Shown here: positions 8,028-17,059 of the stretch, in pieces
How the letters are laid out: each line of letters starts with the position of its first letter
Position numbering within the stretch: position 1 is the first letter of the stretch
Source: CAZBWE01 sp964495465
GTDB lineage: Bacteria; Planctomycetota; Phycisphaerae; Sedimentisphaerales; Anaerobacaceae
Reading direction: 5' to 3'
Assembly: GCA_964495465.1 (NCBI GenBank)
Contig: CAZBWE010000014.1
Coordinates: forward strand, 1 to 36,252
Length of the DNA: 36,252 bases
Translations under genes and position numbers: made by a program
Notes under the pieces: generated by a model
Databases searched by the model: none
The model's input: only the letters and a program-made list of their open reading frames with translations
Told to the model about the DNA's origin: nothing

Positions 8028-8735
8028 TTATTTTCCCTCGGTTACCTGCTTCAATCTTTGACAGATAAGGGCTGCAAGTTTTGGTTCGGTATTAACCATC
8101 TCGGCCAATACCTTGGCGGTCGTCCTTTCGGTCATATAGCGTAGTATCTTCACAGCGTCATCAAGGCCTTTGTTCCCAATCGCCGTTCCGTCTTTTGCGC
8201 TTATGCACATACCGCTTAAAATTTTGCTCGCGCTGGCGGCATCCATCTTATCGTAAGCGGCTGCTATAGACGTCAAGTTTGCCTTTTCAGACTGTTCAAT
8301 CTCTACCCTTGTATTAAGCAGCTTATCTCGCTCACTCTTAAGATTAGCAACTAGTAATGCAAGCTCAACCCGCATGTTTTCGAGGTTTTCGATATCCTTT
8401 TGTAGCGTATCGTGGGCAACCTGCAGTCTTTGCTCACGAAACTCAAGGGCCTTTAGCTTGCTGTCGTACAGATGTGTCTTTTCCCTAACCTCGTAAACAA
8501 GACTTTGTAGCCGTTGTTCCGTCATAGTCCTTTTCAGCTCATCGTCGGCTGCTGCATAGGCCGCTAACGGCGGCGGCTTCAGCGCCTCGTTGGGCTCAAC
8601 GGTGGCAAGTGCCGGATTATTTGCATCGGTGTGTTGGGATGCAGGGGCTTTTGCAGTAAGCCAGGCGAGGGCAAACATTCCTGAAAAGCTTACTAAACAC
8701 GCCGTTGCTATGATTATTATTCGTTTCTTGTTCAC
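8028..8735 (-). CDS. MotE/YlxF-like protein with C-terminal MgtE-N-type domain
   Basis: 235 aa. An N-terminal signal anchor (IIIIATACLVSFSGMFALAWL, about residues 5-25) is followed by a Pro/Ala-rich linker and a long coiled coil (about residues 65-150, EFREQRLQVAHDTLQKDIENL region). A small MgtE-N/FliG-like helical domain at the end reads AVKILRYMTERTTAKVLAEM. Proteins of this build sit beside fliJ in other bacteria (YlxF in Bacillus, MotE in alpha-proteobacteria). There they act in the periplasm in stator or motility functions, and the position between fliJ and motA fits. The start is GTG (8735) with AGGAG 6 nt upstream. Confidence 0.75.
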   Translation of the reverse strand: MNKKRIIIIATACLVSFSGMFALAWLTAKAPASQHTDANNPALATVEPNEALKPPPLAAYAAADDELKRTMTEQRLQSLVYEVREKTHLYDSKLKALEFREQRLQVAHDTLQKDIENLENMRVELALLVANLKSERDKLLNTRVEIEQSEKANLTSIAAAYDKMDAASASKILSGMCISAKDGTAIGNKGLDDAVKILRYMTERTTAKVLAEMVNTEPKLAALICQRLKQVTEGK

Positions 8736-8791
8736 GGCAGTCTCCTAAATCTTGTATTTAAGGTATCGTTTTGCGCTTATCGCACCTTTTA

Positions 8792-9247
8792 TTACGTGTT
8801 ATGAGATGTCATATTCCGGGCGAATGATACCGTTGCTATTTCGTCCAGCTCTTTCTGTTCAAGTTTTTCCTGCTCTTCAACAAATCGCATTCGTGCCTCG
8901 GCTCTCAGTTTTTTCAAACCTTCTTTGAACCTTTTGACCTTTAATACCTCATCAATTTTTTCTCTTTGTTGTAGTTCCAGGTCGTTTGCTTTCTTTTGGA
9001 GCGTCTTAATCAACTCATCGCTGGTTGCTGAGTATCTCAGAAAAAATTCCTGTTTGCTTAATCTCTGCTTTGGCTTCTCTCTGGACATCTCGGAGATTAA
9101 ATCCTCTATGATTCTTCTTTGCGTTATAAGTTCTGCACGCGTCTGGGCCAGCTTTTCGGTTATCTTAATTAATTCTTCTCTCTTTTTTTCCTCTTCTTTT
9201 GTCTTTATCTCGAGAATGCGTTGCAGTCGCCAAACGAATCGCTTCAT
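8792..9247 (-). CDS. fliJ: Flagellar export chaperone FliJ
   Basis: 151 aa, almost entirely charged alpha-helical coiled coil, with the FliJ start MKRFVWRLQRILEIKTKEEEK and heptads through residue 135. FliJ is the central stalk of the FliH-FliI ATPase complex that delivers export substrates to FlhA. Sequence identity across the family is low, so the assignment rests on length, coiled-coil content, the N-terminal pattern and its position right after fliI. Confidence 0.88.
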   Translation of the reverse strand: MKRFVWRLQRILEIKTKEEEKKREELIKITEKLAQTRAELITQRRIIEDLISEMSREKPKQRLSKQEFFLRYSATSDELIKTLQKKANDLELQQREKIDEVLKVKRFKEGLKKLRAEARMRFVEEQEKLEQKELDEIATVSFARNMTSHNT

Positions 9248-9298
9248 TTAATTTCCATTTTTTAACTATTATCATCCAACAACAACTTCATACGCAGT

Positions 9299-10660
9299 TT
9301 ATTGTGTTTTTGGACCCAGCAGCTTGTCCCACGATTGAGTAATTGCAGTTAGTCTTTTGATGGTATCCTGAAAACCGGTTCGCTCGCGAATGGATTGGAT
9401 AAGAAAGTTATTTATCCTGTCAATCAGGGCTATTGCTCCGTCAATGCGCCGGTTGCTTCCTGATGAGAATGCCCCGATGTTTATTAAATCTTCCGCGTCG
9501 GTATAGATGCTGTAGATTTCTTTAAGCTTCTGTGCGGCGATTTTGTGCTCTTTGGTTACAACTGCCGGCATTAGTCGGCTGACGCTTTGCAGAATATCTA
9601 CAGCGGGATAATGCCCCCTCTCTGCCAGTTTCCTCGACAGAACTATGTGCCCGTCCAACAGACTCTTGGCGCTATCGGCTACGGGCTCTGTCAAATCATC
9701 GTTCTCTACCAAGACAGTCAATATTCCGGTGATGCTCCCTTTTTCGGCGCATCCTAAACGTTCAATAAGTCTCGGCATCAGTGAAAAAACACTTGGACAG
9801 TAACCTTTTGTGGTTGGTGGTTCTCCCGCTGCAAGACCTATTTGACGCTGCGCCTGCGCAAAGCGGGTGAGTGAATCCATCATAAACAGCACATCTTTGC
9901 CCTTGTCTCTGAAATACTCGGCGATGGTAACAGCCACGAAGGCCGCCTTAACTCGTTGAATCGGCGGTGAATCAGCCGCAGCTACAATAACTACGCTGCG
10001 GCTCAGACCTTCTGCGCCGAGCTCTTCTTCGAGAAATTCACGAACTTCTCGGCCACGTTCGCCTATCAGTGCAACAATATTAACTTCCGCCTCGCTCGAA
10101 TTGGCAATATCGCCAAGCAGAACACTTTTACCCACGCCGCTGCCGGAGAATATTCCCACTCGTTGACCTTTGCCGCAGGTCAGTACTCCATCTATTGACC
10201 TTATTCCCAGTGCCAAAGGCCTGGAAATCTTTTCCCGGCTCAGAGGCGGAGGGCTGCTTGAATCCAACGCTTTTTTGTCTGTCCCCGCCAGAGGCTCTTT
10301 GTTGTCGATTGGTTCTCCTAAGCCATTTATTACTCTGCCTAAAATATTTTCGCTTAAGTTAATATAACGTGGAGTGGTTCTGGCAGTCACGGCGTCGCCG
10401 GGTGAAATGCCCTCTATATGTTCCAGTGGCAGCAGAATAAGATGTTCCTTCCGGAAGCCCACCACTTCGGCAAGCACACGTCGGCCGTCCCGAAGATGAA
10501 TGCCGCAAATTTCGCCCAGCCCCACGTCCGGACCGTTTGATTCAACTGTCAAACCGGATACTTGAACCACGGAACCTTGGCAGTCCAGCAGATTAACCTC
10601 GCGAAGTGCCGTGTGAAATTTATCGAAGTTGACTGTGCAGTTACTGTTAAGAGTAGCCAT
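9299..10660 (-). CDS. fliI: Flagellum-specific ATPase FliI
   Basis: 453 aa, normal length. The Walker A motif GSGVGKS lies at residues 173-179. It is followed by ALIGERGREVREF, the Walker B region DVLFMMDSLTRFAQAQRQIG, and the FliI/type III ATPase signature GEPPTTKGYCPSVFSLMPRLIER. The enzyme hydrolyses ATP to energise unfolding and loading of export substrates and acts with FliH (upstream, 3-bp gap) and FliJ (downstream). The catalytic residues look intact. Confidence 0.97.
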   Translation of the reverse strand: MATLNSNCTVNFDKFHTALREVNLLDCQGSVVQVSGLTVESNGPDVGLGEICGIHLRDGRRVLAEVVGFRKEHLILLPLEHIEGISPGDAVTARTTPRYINLSENILGRVINGLGEPIDNKEPLAGTDKKALDSSSPPPLSREKISRPLALGIRSIDGVLTCGKGQRVGIFSGSGVGKSVLLGDIANSSEAEVNIVALIGERGREVREFLEEELGAEGLSRSVVIVAAADSPPIQRVKAAFVAVTIAEYFRDKGKDVLFMMDSLTRFAQAQRQIGLAAGEPPTTKGYCPSVFSLMPRLIERLGCAEKGSITGILTVLVENDDLTEPVADSAKSLLDGHIVLSRKLAERGHYPAVDILQSVSRLMPAVVTKEHKIAAQKLKEIYSIYTDAEDLINIGAFSSGSNRRIDGAIALIDRINNFLIQSIRERTGFQDTIKRLTAITQSWDKLLGPKTQ

Positions 10661-10663
10661 AAA

Positions 10664-11242
10664 CTATTCTGCCTTTTCAAGTGCCTGGCCGATTCTTTCC
10701 AGGTTTTTATCAATCAGCGATTTGATTATCCCTTTTGGGTTTTCAAGCACGCACTCTGCTCGTCCGACATTCGAATCCGGAATAAGTTTAATGCCTGATA
10801 AGATACTGTCTGGCTCCTCTTGCTGCATCTTTAGGCATTGCTTTAGGTCCTCGGGGTTCAGATGAACCACCATATCTTGGTGCGTGGGCGCGCTTTTAAG
10901 TGCTTCTTTGATGATGGATTCTATCTCATAATCTCCATCTTTTACTTTTTGCGATAATACTTTCCTGGCTATTTCTACCGAGAGTTTGGCTATTTCCTCT
11001 TTATGTTCCGCAAATATTTTATCGTAAAACTCATTCAGCTTGGTGTTTAGGTTGTTGAGTGCCTGGCAGGTTTGCAGGAAAGCGGTTTTCGGAGCTTCTG
11101 AATCCTGAATTGAAATTTGCTCGTCATCTGCCGACGAATTTGCTGTTCTGTCTCCTGTCGGTTTGGTATCGGCACCGTGATTGTCTGAAATTCTTACCTT
11201 TGTAATTGGTTTATCAAGTTTAGTTGTAACTGTGCCGGGCAT
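10664..11242 (-). CDS. fliH: FliH-like flagellar assembly protein
   Basis: 192 aa. The N-terminal about 70 residues are low-complexity and polar. A helical segment (about 75-110, LNNLNTKLNEFYDKIFAEHKEE region) and a C-terminal domain with IARKVLSQKVKDGDYEIESIIKEALKSA (two halves) match the FliH/V-ATPase E-subunit fold. FliH is the peripheral stalk and negative regulator of FliI. It sits between fliG (4-bp gap) and fliI (3-bp gap), the canonical place. Confidence 0.88.
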   Translation of the reverse strand: MPGTVTTKLDKPITKVRISDNHGADTKPTGDRTANSSADDEQISIQDSEAPKTAFLQTCQALNNLNTKLNEFYDKIFAEHKEEIAKLSVEIARKVLSQKVKDGDYEIESIIKEALKSAPTHQDMVVHLNPEDLKQCLKMQQEEPDSILSGIKLIPDSNVGRAECVLENPKGIIKSLIDKNLERIGQALEKAE

Positions 11243-11246
11243 AAGA

Positions 11247-12239
11247 TTATTCTTCTATAAATGCAAGCTCGCCTTTCTCATTCATTTCACGAAGAGCTTG
11301 CACGATTTCATTTCTGGCGTCTTCAATATCCTGTTTTTTGGGGGCCGACATAAGCGATGTTTCCTCGTCTAATGTAGCGGCTGCCCGCTCGGAAATATTG
11401 GACCGTATCTTATTAACTATCGTTTCGCTGGCCTTAAACAATGCCAGCGCTAATTTCTTTGAATCAATTCCTCTCAGTGCCTGCTGCATCGACCTGTCGG
11501 ATACCTGCGGGATGTCTTCCCATACTATCATTAAGTTGGCCACTGTTTCACCGGCCTTGTCATCTTTCTCCTGTATGGCTTTGAGCAGGCCATCTCGAAG
11601 CTCCTTGCCTAAGTTTCGCAAAATCACCGCCACCTTCCTTAATGATTGTTCAGGCCGGGCCAGGGCGGTCTTCTCCTTGCCGGCGGCAGCGGTCCCGAGC
11701 CGTCTGCAGACTGTTTCCGCTATCCTCGCCTTTGCCTCGGCTGTTACCGTCTCACACTTGGTCATTCTGCTGATGACACTTACGCGGATACCTTCACCTA
11801 AAAGACCAATAATCTCTGAGCTTTTCTTTATTGGTAATTCTGACAAAACGACCGCAGCGGCTTGAGGGTGCTCGGTCTCCAGTGCAGATGCTATTACTTG
11901 TGGTTCGATTGAACGAATTGAGATGAAAGGGTCGCGTTTTTGCAGCAAATCTTGTATCTGGTTCTGAATTTGATTTGCTTTTTCCTCGTTTACAGAGCTT
12001 TTTAATACCTGCTTTAGAAAACTATTAAGCTGGAAACCTTGTGCAGTTTTCAGCGAGTTACAGAATTGCCGGGCAACTTCGGCGTTTTGGCTGCTGCTGA
12101 CACCGGCTGCGTCTAAGTATGCCAGTTCAACGGCTAATTCCTGCACCACGTCGGGATTAACGCCTTTGAGCAGTTCCGCTGCAGTCGGAGGGTCTAAGCT
12201 CATCAACAGCATAGCAGCTTTTTGTTTACCTGTTGCCAC
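11247..12239 (-). CDS. fliG: Flagellar motor switch protein FliG
   Basis: 330 aa from the chosen GTG (12239). A longer TTG start at 12272 would overlap fliF, but GTG gives the usual family N-terminus (VATGKQKAAMLLMSL) and has an AAAGG site at suitable distance. Hallmarks are the EHPQ motif (ALETEHPQAAAVVLSEL), DIPQVSDRSMQQALRGID in the middle/C region, and charged helices in the C-terminal torque domain. FliG binds the MS ring through FliF and interacts with MotA to produce torque. No fliM or fliN follows in this operon. Confidence 0.94.
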   Translation of the reverse strand: MATGKQKAAMLLMSLDPPTAAELLKGVNPDVVQELAVELAYLDAAGVSSSQNAEVARQFCNSLKTAQGFQLNSFLKQVLKSSVNEEKANQIQNQIQDLLQKRDPFISIRSIEPQVIASALETEHPQAAAVVLSELPIKKSSEIIGLLGEGIRVSVISRMTKCETVTAEAKARIAETVCRRLGTAAAGKEKTALARPEQSLRKVAVILRNLGKELRDGLLKAIQEKDDKAGETVANLMIVWEDIPQVSDRSMQQALRGIDSKKLALALFKASETIVNKIRSNISERAAATLDEETSLMSAPKKQDIEDARNEIVQALREMNEKGELAFIEE

Positions 12240-12243
12240 AATA

Positions 12244-13749
12244 CTACGCCTTTTCTTCAATCCAGCTGGCAAATAGCTGTTTGACCTGTTCGGGATTTTG
12301 CTGCAGGGCGTTGGTTATTTGCCTGCGCAGCATTAATGATTCCGTTTTTCCGGGCCCAGCAGGCAGAAGACCAATGGACCCTTCTGCTCCGGGCAGCTGC
12401 TCTACAGGTGCATTTGCCTCTGCTTTTTTCTTGGCTCCTCGGAATATCTTCAGAACAAGCAGCGCACAGACGGCCATCAATCCTAAAGATGAATGTCTGA
12501 CGATGGCAAGATAGCGTGGCCAGTTGGATGGCTCCTCATCGATTATTAATTCGGTCGGGCGATAGAATTTGGTATGAACCACCTTCAGTGTGTCTGTGTC
12601 CTTAAGGCCGAGCGCGTTTCTGATGATTTCTTCGACCTCCGATAATTCCATTATCATAGCTTGCTGCCCTCCAGTGCCTGTCTCATTGGAATCTCCCACT
12701 GATAAATCCACAAAAGCGGCAACCGACAAGCTCTTTATTTCCCCTGGTAATATGACTTCCTGTTTCACCGTTTTGCCGACCTGGTATTCGGTAATCACCG
12801 TCTCGTCCTTCTTTGTGCTGCCGGGTGCTGGCTGCTCGCCTTCGGAAGAGGCTCTGCCCTGACCAATTTCGGAACCGCTGGTAATCTCTTCTTTCGTTGC
12901 AACTTTTGTGGTTGGGTCATACATTTCAGTAACTGTATTGACACTGTTCATATCGATGATAGCGCTGACCCTTACTACGGCACGGTCTGGCCCCAATACT
13001 GTGGTAAGCATATCCTCAACCTTCCGCGCCAGGCTTTGCTCTATTCTTTCTCTGTAATCAGCCACAGTCCCTGCACCGTTGGCCAGGGTTTGGTCCGACC
13101 GTGATGAAAGAAGGCGACCCTGGCTGTCTATGAGCGTTATATTTTCCGGCGTCAAACCTTCGACGCTGCTGGAAATTAGGTTGGTGATTGCCGCTATGTT
13201 CAGAGCGCTTATTCTGTAGCCGGGTTTTAGTCGAAGGACTACGGATGCTGTAGGAGGGCTTGCTTCAGATGAAAAAAGAGTCTGTTCGGAGCTTACTATG
13301 TGAACTCTGGCGTGGACTACGCCGTCTATCATTTGGATGCTTTTGGCCAGCTCTTCTTGTAGTGCCCGTTTGAGGTTTACGTTCTGAACAAATGGGCTTA
13401 TGCCGATTTTCTCTTTATCGAATATCTTATAGCCGCTCTGCTGGTCCGAAGGTAGTCCTTCTTTTGCCATATCCAGCCGAAGCTGGTAAAGATGTTCCTT
13501 TGGAACGTAGATACTTGTCCCTCCATTTTGAAGTTTATAAGCGATGCCCTTATCACTGATTTTCTCGGTGATTTTGGACGCTTCTTCGGGAGAAAGTCCC
13601 TGATATAACAGTCTCATATCAGGTTTTCGGGCCCAGTGAACAAGTAATCCTGTAACAATGCTGAATGTCAGAACAATGGCAACCAGTAAAGCACGCTGAA
13701 TCAGCCCTATCTTTTGCCAAATCAACGTTATTTTTTGTAGAAAGTTCAT
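12244..13749 (-). CDS. fliF: Flagellar MS-ring protein FliF
   Basis: 501 aa. There is a transmembrane helix at about residues 20-42 (LLVAIVLTFSIVTGLLVHW). Ring-building motifs follow (YQGLSPEEASKITEKI; RALQEELAKSIQMIDGVVHARVHI in two parts; PPTASVVLRLKPG). A second transmembrane helix is near residue 430 (SSLGLMAVCALLVLKIF). The C-terminal cytoplasmic tail (TNALQQNPEQVKQLFASWI) is the FliG-binding helix. FliF makes the inner-membrane ring that houses the export gate. It is somewhat shorter than enterobacterial FliF (about 550). Confidence 0.96.
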   Translation of the reverse strand: MNFLQKITLIWQKIGLIQRALLVAIVLTFSIVTGLLVHWARKPDMRLLYQGLSPEEASKITEKISDKGIAYKLQNGGTSIYVPKEHLYQLRLDMAKEGLPSDQQSGYKIFDKEKIGISPFVQNVNLKRALQEELAKSIQMIDGVVHARVHIVSSEQTLFSSEASPPTASVVLRLKPGYRISALNIAAITNLISSSVEGLTPENITLIDSQGRLLSSRSDQTLANGAGTVADYRERIEQSLARKVEDMLTTVLGPDRAVVRVSAIIDMNSVNTVTEMYDPTTKVATKEEITSGSEIGQGRASSEGEQPAPGSTKKDETVITEYQVGKTVKQEVILPGEIKSLSVAAFVDLSVGDSNETGTGGQQAMIMELSEVEEIIRNALGLKDTDTLKVVHTKFYRPTELIIDEEPSNWPRYLAIVRHSSLGLMAVCALLVLKIFRGAKKKAEANAPVEQLPGAEGSIGLLPAGPGKTESLMLRRQITNALQQNPEQVKQLFASWIEEKA

Positions 13750-13800
13750 TTAACTTCCCTGTTATTTGCTTGTTTATATAAGATCTTAATTGGCCACAAG

Positions 13801-14121
13801 TTACACGGACATATTCATAGTCTGTTTATATGCTTCGATTAGCTTGTTTCTAATGCCAACCAGAAGCTTAAAGCTCATATCTGCTTTGGCGACCGCAGAT
13901 ACCACCGAAACAATGTCTTCATTTTTACCGGCCAACAGGTCTTTTATGGACGTATCCGATACCTCCTGAAGCTCGTCAACCTGGGATATATATTTCTCAA
14001 TGGCTTTTACTGTATTGTCAAAGCCCAGCTTTTTCGCATTGACATTACCGTTGTTTGATGTGGGCGTTACCGAGTTGATGTTGGGTAACGTCGTGTTTAT
14101 ATTTGCATTTAGATTAATCAT
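13801..14121 (-). CDS. fliE: Flagellar hook-basal body protein FliE
   Basis: 106 aa. The C-terminal half has the FliE pattern (VSAVAKADMSFKLLVGIRNKLIEAYKQTMNMSV in two segments), and the N-terminal half is Asn-rich and probably disordered. FliE links the MS ring and export gate to the proximal rod. The position between flgC (15-bp gap) and fliF is canonical. Confidence 0.93.
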   Translation of the reverse strand: MINLNANINTTLPNINSVTPTSNNGNVNAKKLGFDNTVKAIEKYISQVDELQEVSDTSIKDLLAGKNEDIVSVVSAVAKADMSFKLLVGIRNKLIEAYKQTMNMSV

Positions 14122-14136
14122 AGATTGCTCCCTGAA

Positions 14137-14541
14137 TTATCTAAGCAATTCAAGTGTGGTTTCTACCATTTGTTGATAGCGTTTCAAAACGGCGGCGTTG
14201 GCCTGATACGTTCGCATCGCTATATTTAAGTTCATCATTTCGATAGGCAGGTTCACATTGGGCATAGCAATGTAACCCTGCTCATCTGCGTCTGGATTAC
14301 CCGGTTCGAAAATCCTGGGAAATGCGCTCGTATCAGGAAGAACTTTGTCTAAGCTGATGCCGCCGATATCGTCATCGTTGGTTTTAAAAACTGCTTCGAT
14401 TCTGCGATACGGCTCACCATTGCCGTTATTGGTGGTTCGGGCATTGGCGACATTTGAGGAAATTACTTCCATCTGTTTGCCCTGAGCCTGCAAACCGGAA
14501 ATCGCTATATCTATTGGGTTGAATGTGTTATTGACTTCCAT
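14137..14541 (-). CDS. flgC: Flagellar basal-body rod protein FlgC
   Basis: 134 aa. The N-terminal rod motif is ISGLQAQGKQMEVISSNVANA, with GEPYRRIEAVF after it. The C-terminal motif is MNLNIAMRTYQANAAVLKRY. Both terminal helices pair in the axial family. A Pro-rich central loop contains PDADEQGYIAMPNVN, the usual GYVxxPNVN. It is exported through the gate into the proximal rod. An AAAGGAA ribosome-binding site precedes ATG 14541. Confidence 0.96.
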   Translation of the reverse strand: MEVNNTFNPIDIAISGLQAQGKQMEVISSNVANARTTNNGNGEPYRRIEAVFKTNDDDIGGISLDKVLPDTSAFPRIFEPGNPDADEQGYIAMPNVNLPIEMMNLNIAMRTYQANAAVLKRYQQMVETTLELLR

Positions 14542-14613
14542 TTAAGATATTCCTTTCCCTGTTCTTCCGGATACCTTGTTACAGCGGTTGAACACGGTTT
14601 CTTAATTTCAGGC

Positions 14614-14979
14614 CTATCGATTATTAACATCCATTGCCAGCTCAATCTGCTTGTATTTTTTGTTCAGCAGACGAATATATGTCTTGTGCAGAAGGCTGTT
14701 CTTCACCAATTGCCCGACTTCGTTTTCCAGAGTGACGTCATTGCCGTTTGAGTTTACTGGTGTCTTTTTCGGCTGATGTATCTGGGGCTCAATCTCTTTA
14801 AGGTCAACCTTGCCTGTCGAACTTAATGCCGTCGCAAGCAGCTCTTCGAACTTGACGTCAATCCTGCGATATCCCGGAGTCTCGAGATTGGCTACATTAT
14901 TTGAAATTGCCCTTTGGCGAAGACTCTCCGCCCTTAAGCCGGCTTCGAGAAGCTCAACTATACTATTTGTTTTGGACAT
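14614..14979 (-). CDS. flgB: Flagellar basal-body rod protein FlgB
   Basis: 121 aa. The axial family signature is AISNNVANLETPGYRRIDVKF near residues 25-45, and the C-terminal helix contains SLLHKTYIRLLNKKYKQIELA. It is a proximal rod subunit and the first gene of the long minus-strand basal-body operon that runs to motB. It is preceded by a consensus sigma-54 promoter about 50 nt upstream. Confidence 0.95.
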   Translation of the reverse strand: MSKTNSIVELLEAGLRAESLRQRAISNNVANLETPGYRRIDVKFEELLATALSSTGKVDLKEIEPQIHQPKKTPVNSNGNDVTLENEVGQLVKNSLLHKTYIRLLNKKYKQIELAMDVNNR

Positions 14980-15026
14980 CCTTGTTTCCCAAGCTATATA
15001 TACAATTTATGCCTGCTCAGAGAATC

Positions 15027-15042
15027 AGCAATAATCGTGCCA
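15027..15042 (-). promoter_or_regulatory. Sigma-54 promoter of the flgB operon
   Basis: The minus strand reads TGGCACGATTATTGCT, an exact match to the RpoN consensus TGGCACGNNNNTTGCW. Predicted transcription start is near 15016, giving a leader of about 37 nt before the flgB ATG at 14979. Confidence 0.9.
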
Positions 15043-15374
15043 AGTGCCTGAATTTGCCTAATTTCCGGTTGTTAAGCGACTCCTGGCTCAAAAACCGCAT
15101 TTAATGAAAATAATCAAACAAGTTAACCTGTTCTGGGGCGTCAGGTTTTTATACAGACGGATGTGTTTTTTTTACAGGCAGGTCTATTAAGGGGGGATAG
15201 TCTTTTAATAATTCCTTGCCTAAACTGATCCGGAAATTCATTCTTACTAAGTGGAATGTTTCTCCGTATCAATTTAATGAAAAACAAAATTTTCAGCCAA
15301 CCAGCATCTTTTTGCTTTTATATCTCTTTGTATTTCAAACACTTATATTTCAGCGGGTTTTGTAAGGTCACTTT

Positions 15375-15390
15375 TGGTATATCGATTGCT
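15375..15390 (+). promoter_or_regulatory. Sigma-54 promoter of the fliK-like gene
   Basis: The plus strand reads TGGTATATCGATTGCT. It has GG at -24, GC at -12 with 10-nt spacing and a perfect TTGCT, but three mismatches in the -24 block. The predicted start near 15401 lies about 20 nt ahead of the ATG at 15422, which also has an AGGAAAGG ribosome-binding site. Confidence 0.65.
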
Positions 15391-15421
15391 CACATTTATT
15401 GAATTATATTAGGAAAGGCGT

Positions 15422-17059
15422 ATGGACGCAAGTTTGCTGACAATAGAAAGTTTGTTTGTGGGTTCAAATGGCCCCAATATAGCGGCAACTACGTTGCCGG
15501 AATCATTGACCAAACAGAGGCCTCAATCCACTTTTGAAGTTGCTGAAAGTAACATTACTTCCGAAGAAGCACCCGATAATAACTGCATTGAATCCGCAAA
15601 AGAGGTTATTGATGAGCCAGTTGAAGAGGATGAATCTTCATTAGAACAGCAGGAAGATGACGAGATTCAGAGTTTGGGCAATATAGGCAAAAAGGCAAAG
15701 CAAAATCCTCTGTCTAAAGTAGCTTTAGAGATAATTATACCTCAAACAGAAGCGGTCTTGGAAACTCAAAATAGCGAGCAGTGCGAAGCCGGGGTAAGCG
15801 AAACAGCGCAGCCGCAGGTCAGTGACCAACTTGTCAGCATCATTTCCAACTTAAAAGCTGACGAATTAGCCCCTGATGCTGGGCGAAGAGTGAGCTTTGC
15901 TGGGAATAACTCTATTCTGGTTGTCGGCACGGGCACGATTGATTCGAAAATTCTCACTCCCAACACGACTGAACAGTCTATTCAGCTTGATAAAGTGGGA
16001 AATGCCGGCAGAACACAGACCTCGGGTGAGATGGATTTTGCACCGGAAAACAATACCAGCCAACAAAGCAGCGAAGTATTACAACAAAAAGTGGTTATTG
16101 ACGCAGATGGCGGGGTAATATCTCCATCTGAAGGAACAGCAGTTGCAAATACGAGTGATGCCTCTGATGGTCAGAAAATATCTTTATTGGGAGTCAATTT
16201 ACTACTGGCTCAAAATAATTTCCTTCAATCCCAGGGCAAAGTAGTTCTTGGTCCGGAAACATCATCTCCTGTTGCTGAAAAAGCCAATTCGAATGAAGCC
16301 GCTTCTTTTCAACAGAGTCGGCCTGGTATTCAGGAATTATCAGAATCATTCAATAATGGTGATGAAAAGCAAAAATCTGACTCATCAGGCGGCTCTGCTA
16401 TGCTAAAGACAAATGTAACAGGTTTTTCCGGCGCACAGGGGAAAGATGCCAACTTGGAATCAGATAATGTTTCAAATCAGATTTTCGAGCGGTTGGCTTC
16501 TTCGAATGATATTCAAAACAACACTGTAGGCGAATCGCTTACGTCTATTGAGGCCGGAAAAGACTCCAATGGCTTACCTCTCAGAGATACAACGGATGGG
16601 ATTAGCAAGCAAATCTCGGAATCCATTCAAAACTCCTTGTCTCAACAGGGCCAAAAGCAGCAGATTACAGTTCATCTTTATCCACCGGAGCTGGGTAAGG
16701 TCTGTATAAAATTCAATCAGCAGCAGGACCAGTTGACAGGTCTGTTGGAGGTTGACAGGGCGCAGACTAAGAATGAGATTGAGCAGGTATTGCCTCAGAT
16801 AATTCGGAATCTTTCAGATTCAGGCGTTCAGTTAAAACGACTTGAAGTCGTCCTCACAGACCAGTCGCAGCAGCAGCTTGTTAAGGACCAATTAATGCAG
16901 AATGAATCCTTTCAGCAGCATTACTTCGCGGGCGATGATGGTCGCCACAACCAGGATGCTCCAGCAATTAACGAATGGCTCGTTAATGATACAAGCTATA
17001 CGGATAATCCTGAAACCATCCTACAATATACAGATAGCTCTATAAATATCCTTGTTTAG
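15422..17059 (+). CDS. fliK: FliK-like flagellar hook-length control protein
   Basis: 545 aa, acidic and Gln/Ser/Asn-rich, without membrane segments. The first about 400 residues are low complexity, as expected for the extended ruler part of FliK. The C-terminal Flg_hook domain is at about residues 410-490: QQITVHLYPPELGKVCIKF, then LLEVDRAQTKNEIEQVLPQI and LSDSGVQLKRLEVVL. FliK is secreted during hook growth and triggers the FlhB (2126) switch. Its own sigma-54 promoter and separation from the minus-strand operon fit independent timing. The family call rests mostly on the C-terminal domain. Confidence 0.85.
   Translation: MDASLLTIESLFVGSNGPNIAATTLPESLTKQRPQSTFEVAESNITSEEAPDNNCIESAKEVIDEPVEEDESSLEQQEDDEIQSLGNIGKKAKQNPLSKVALEIIIPQTEAVLETQNSEQCEAGVSETAQPQVSDQLVSIISNLKADELAPDAGRRVSFAGNNSILVVGTGTIDSKILTPNTTEQSIQLDKVGNAGRTQTSGEMDFAPENNTSQQSSEVLQQKVVIDADGGVISPSEGTAVANTSDASDGQKISLLGVNLLLAQNNFLQSQGKVVLGPETSSPVAEKANSNEAASFQQSRPGIQELSESFNNGDEKQKSDSSGGSAMLKTNVTGFSGAQGKDANLESDNVSNQIFERLASSNDIQNNTVGESLTSIEAGKDSNGLPLRDTTDGISKQISESIQNSLSQQGQKQQITVHLYPPELGKVCIKFNQQQDQLTGLLEVDRAQTKNEIEQVLPQIIRNLSDSGVQLKRLEVVLTDQSQQQLVKDQLMQNESFQQHYFAGDDGRHNQDAPAINEWLVNDTSYTDNPETILQYTDSSINILV

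Larger units (their letters stand above)
14980..15421. other. Divergent flagellar control region (442 bp)
   Basis: Non-coding region separating the divergent flgB and fliK transcription units. It carries a sigma-54 site for each direction (15027-15042 minus, 15375-15390 plus), with about 330 bp between them. The middle is AT-rich with several T-runs, enough room for shared enhancer sites for an NtrC-family activator. No gene was recognised in it. Confidence 0.7.
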
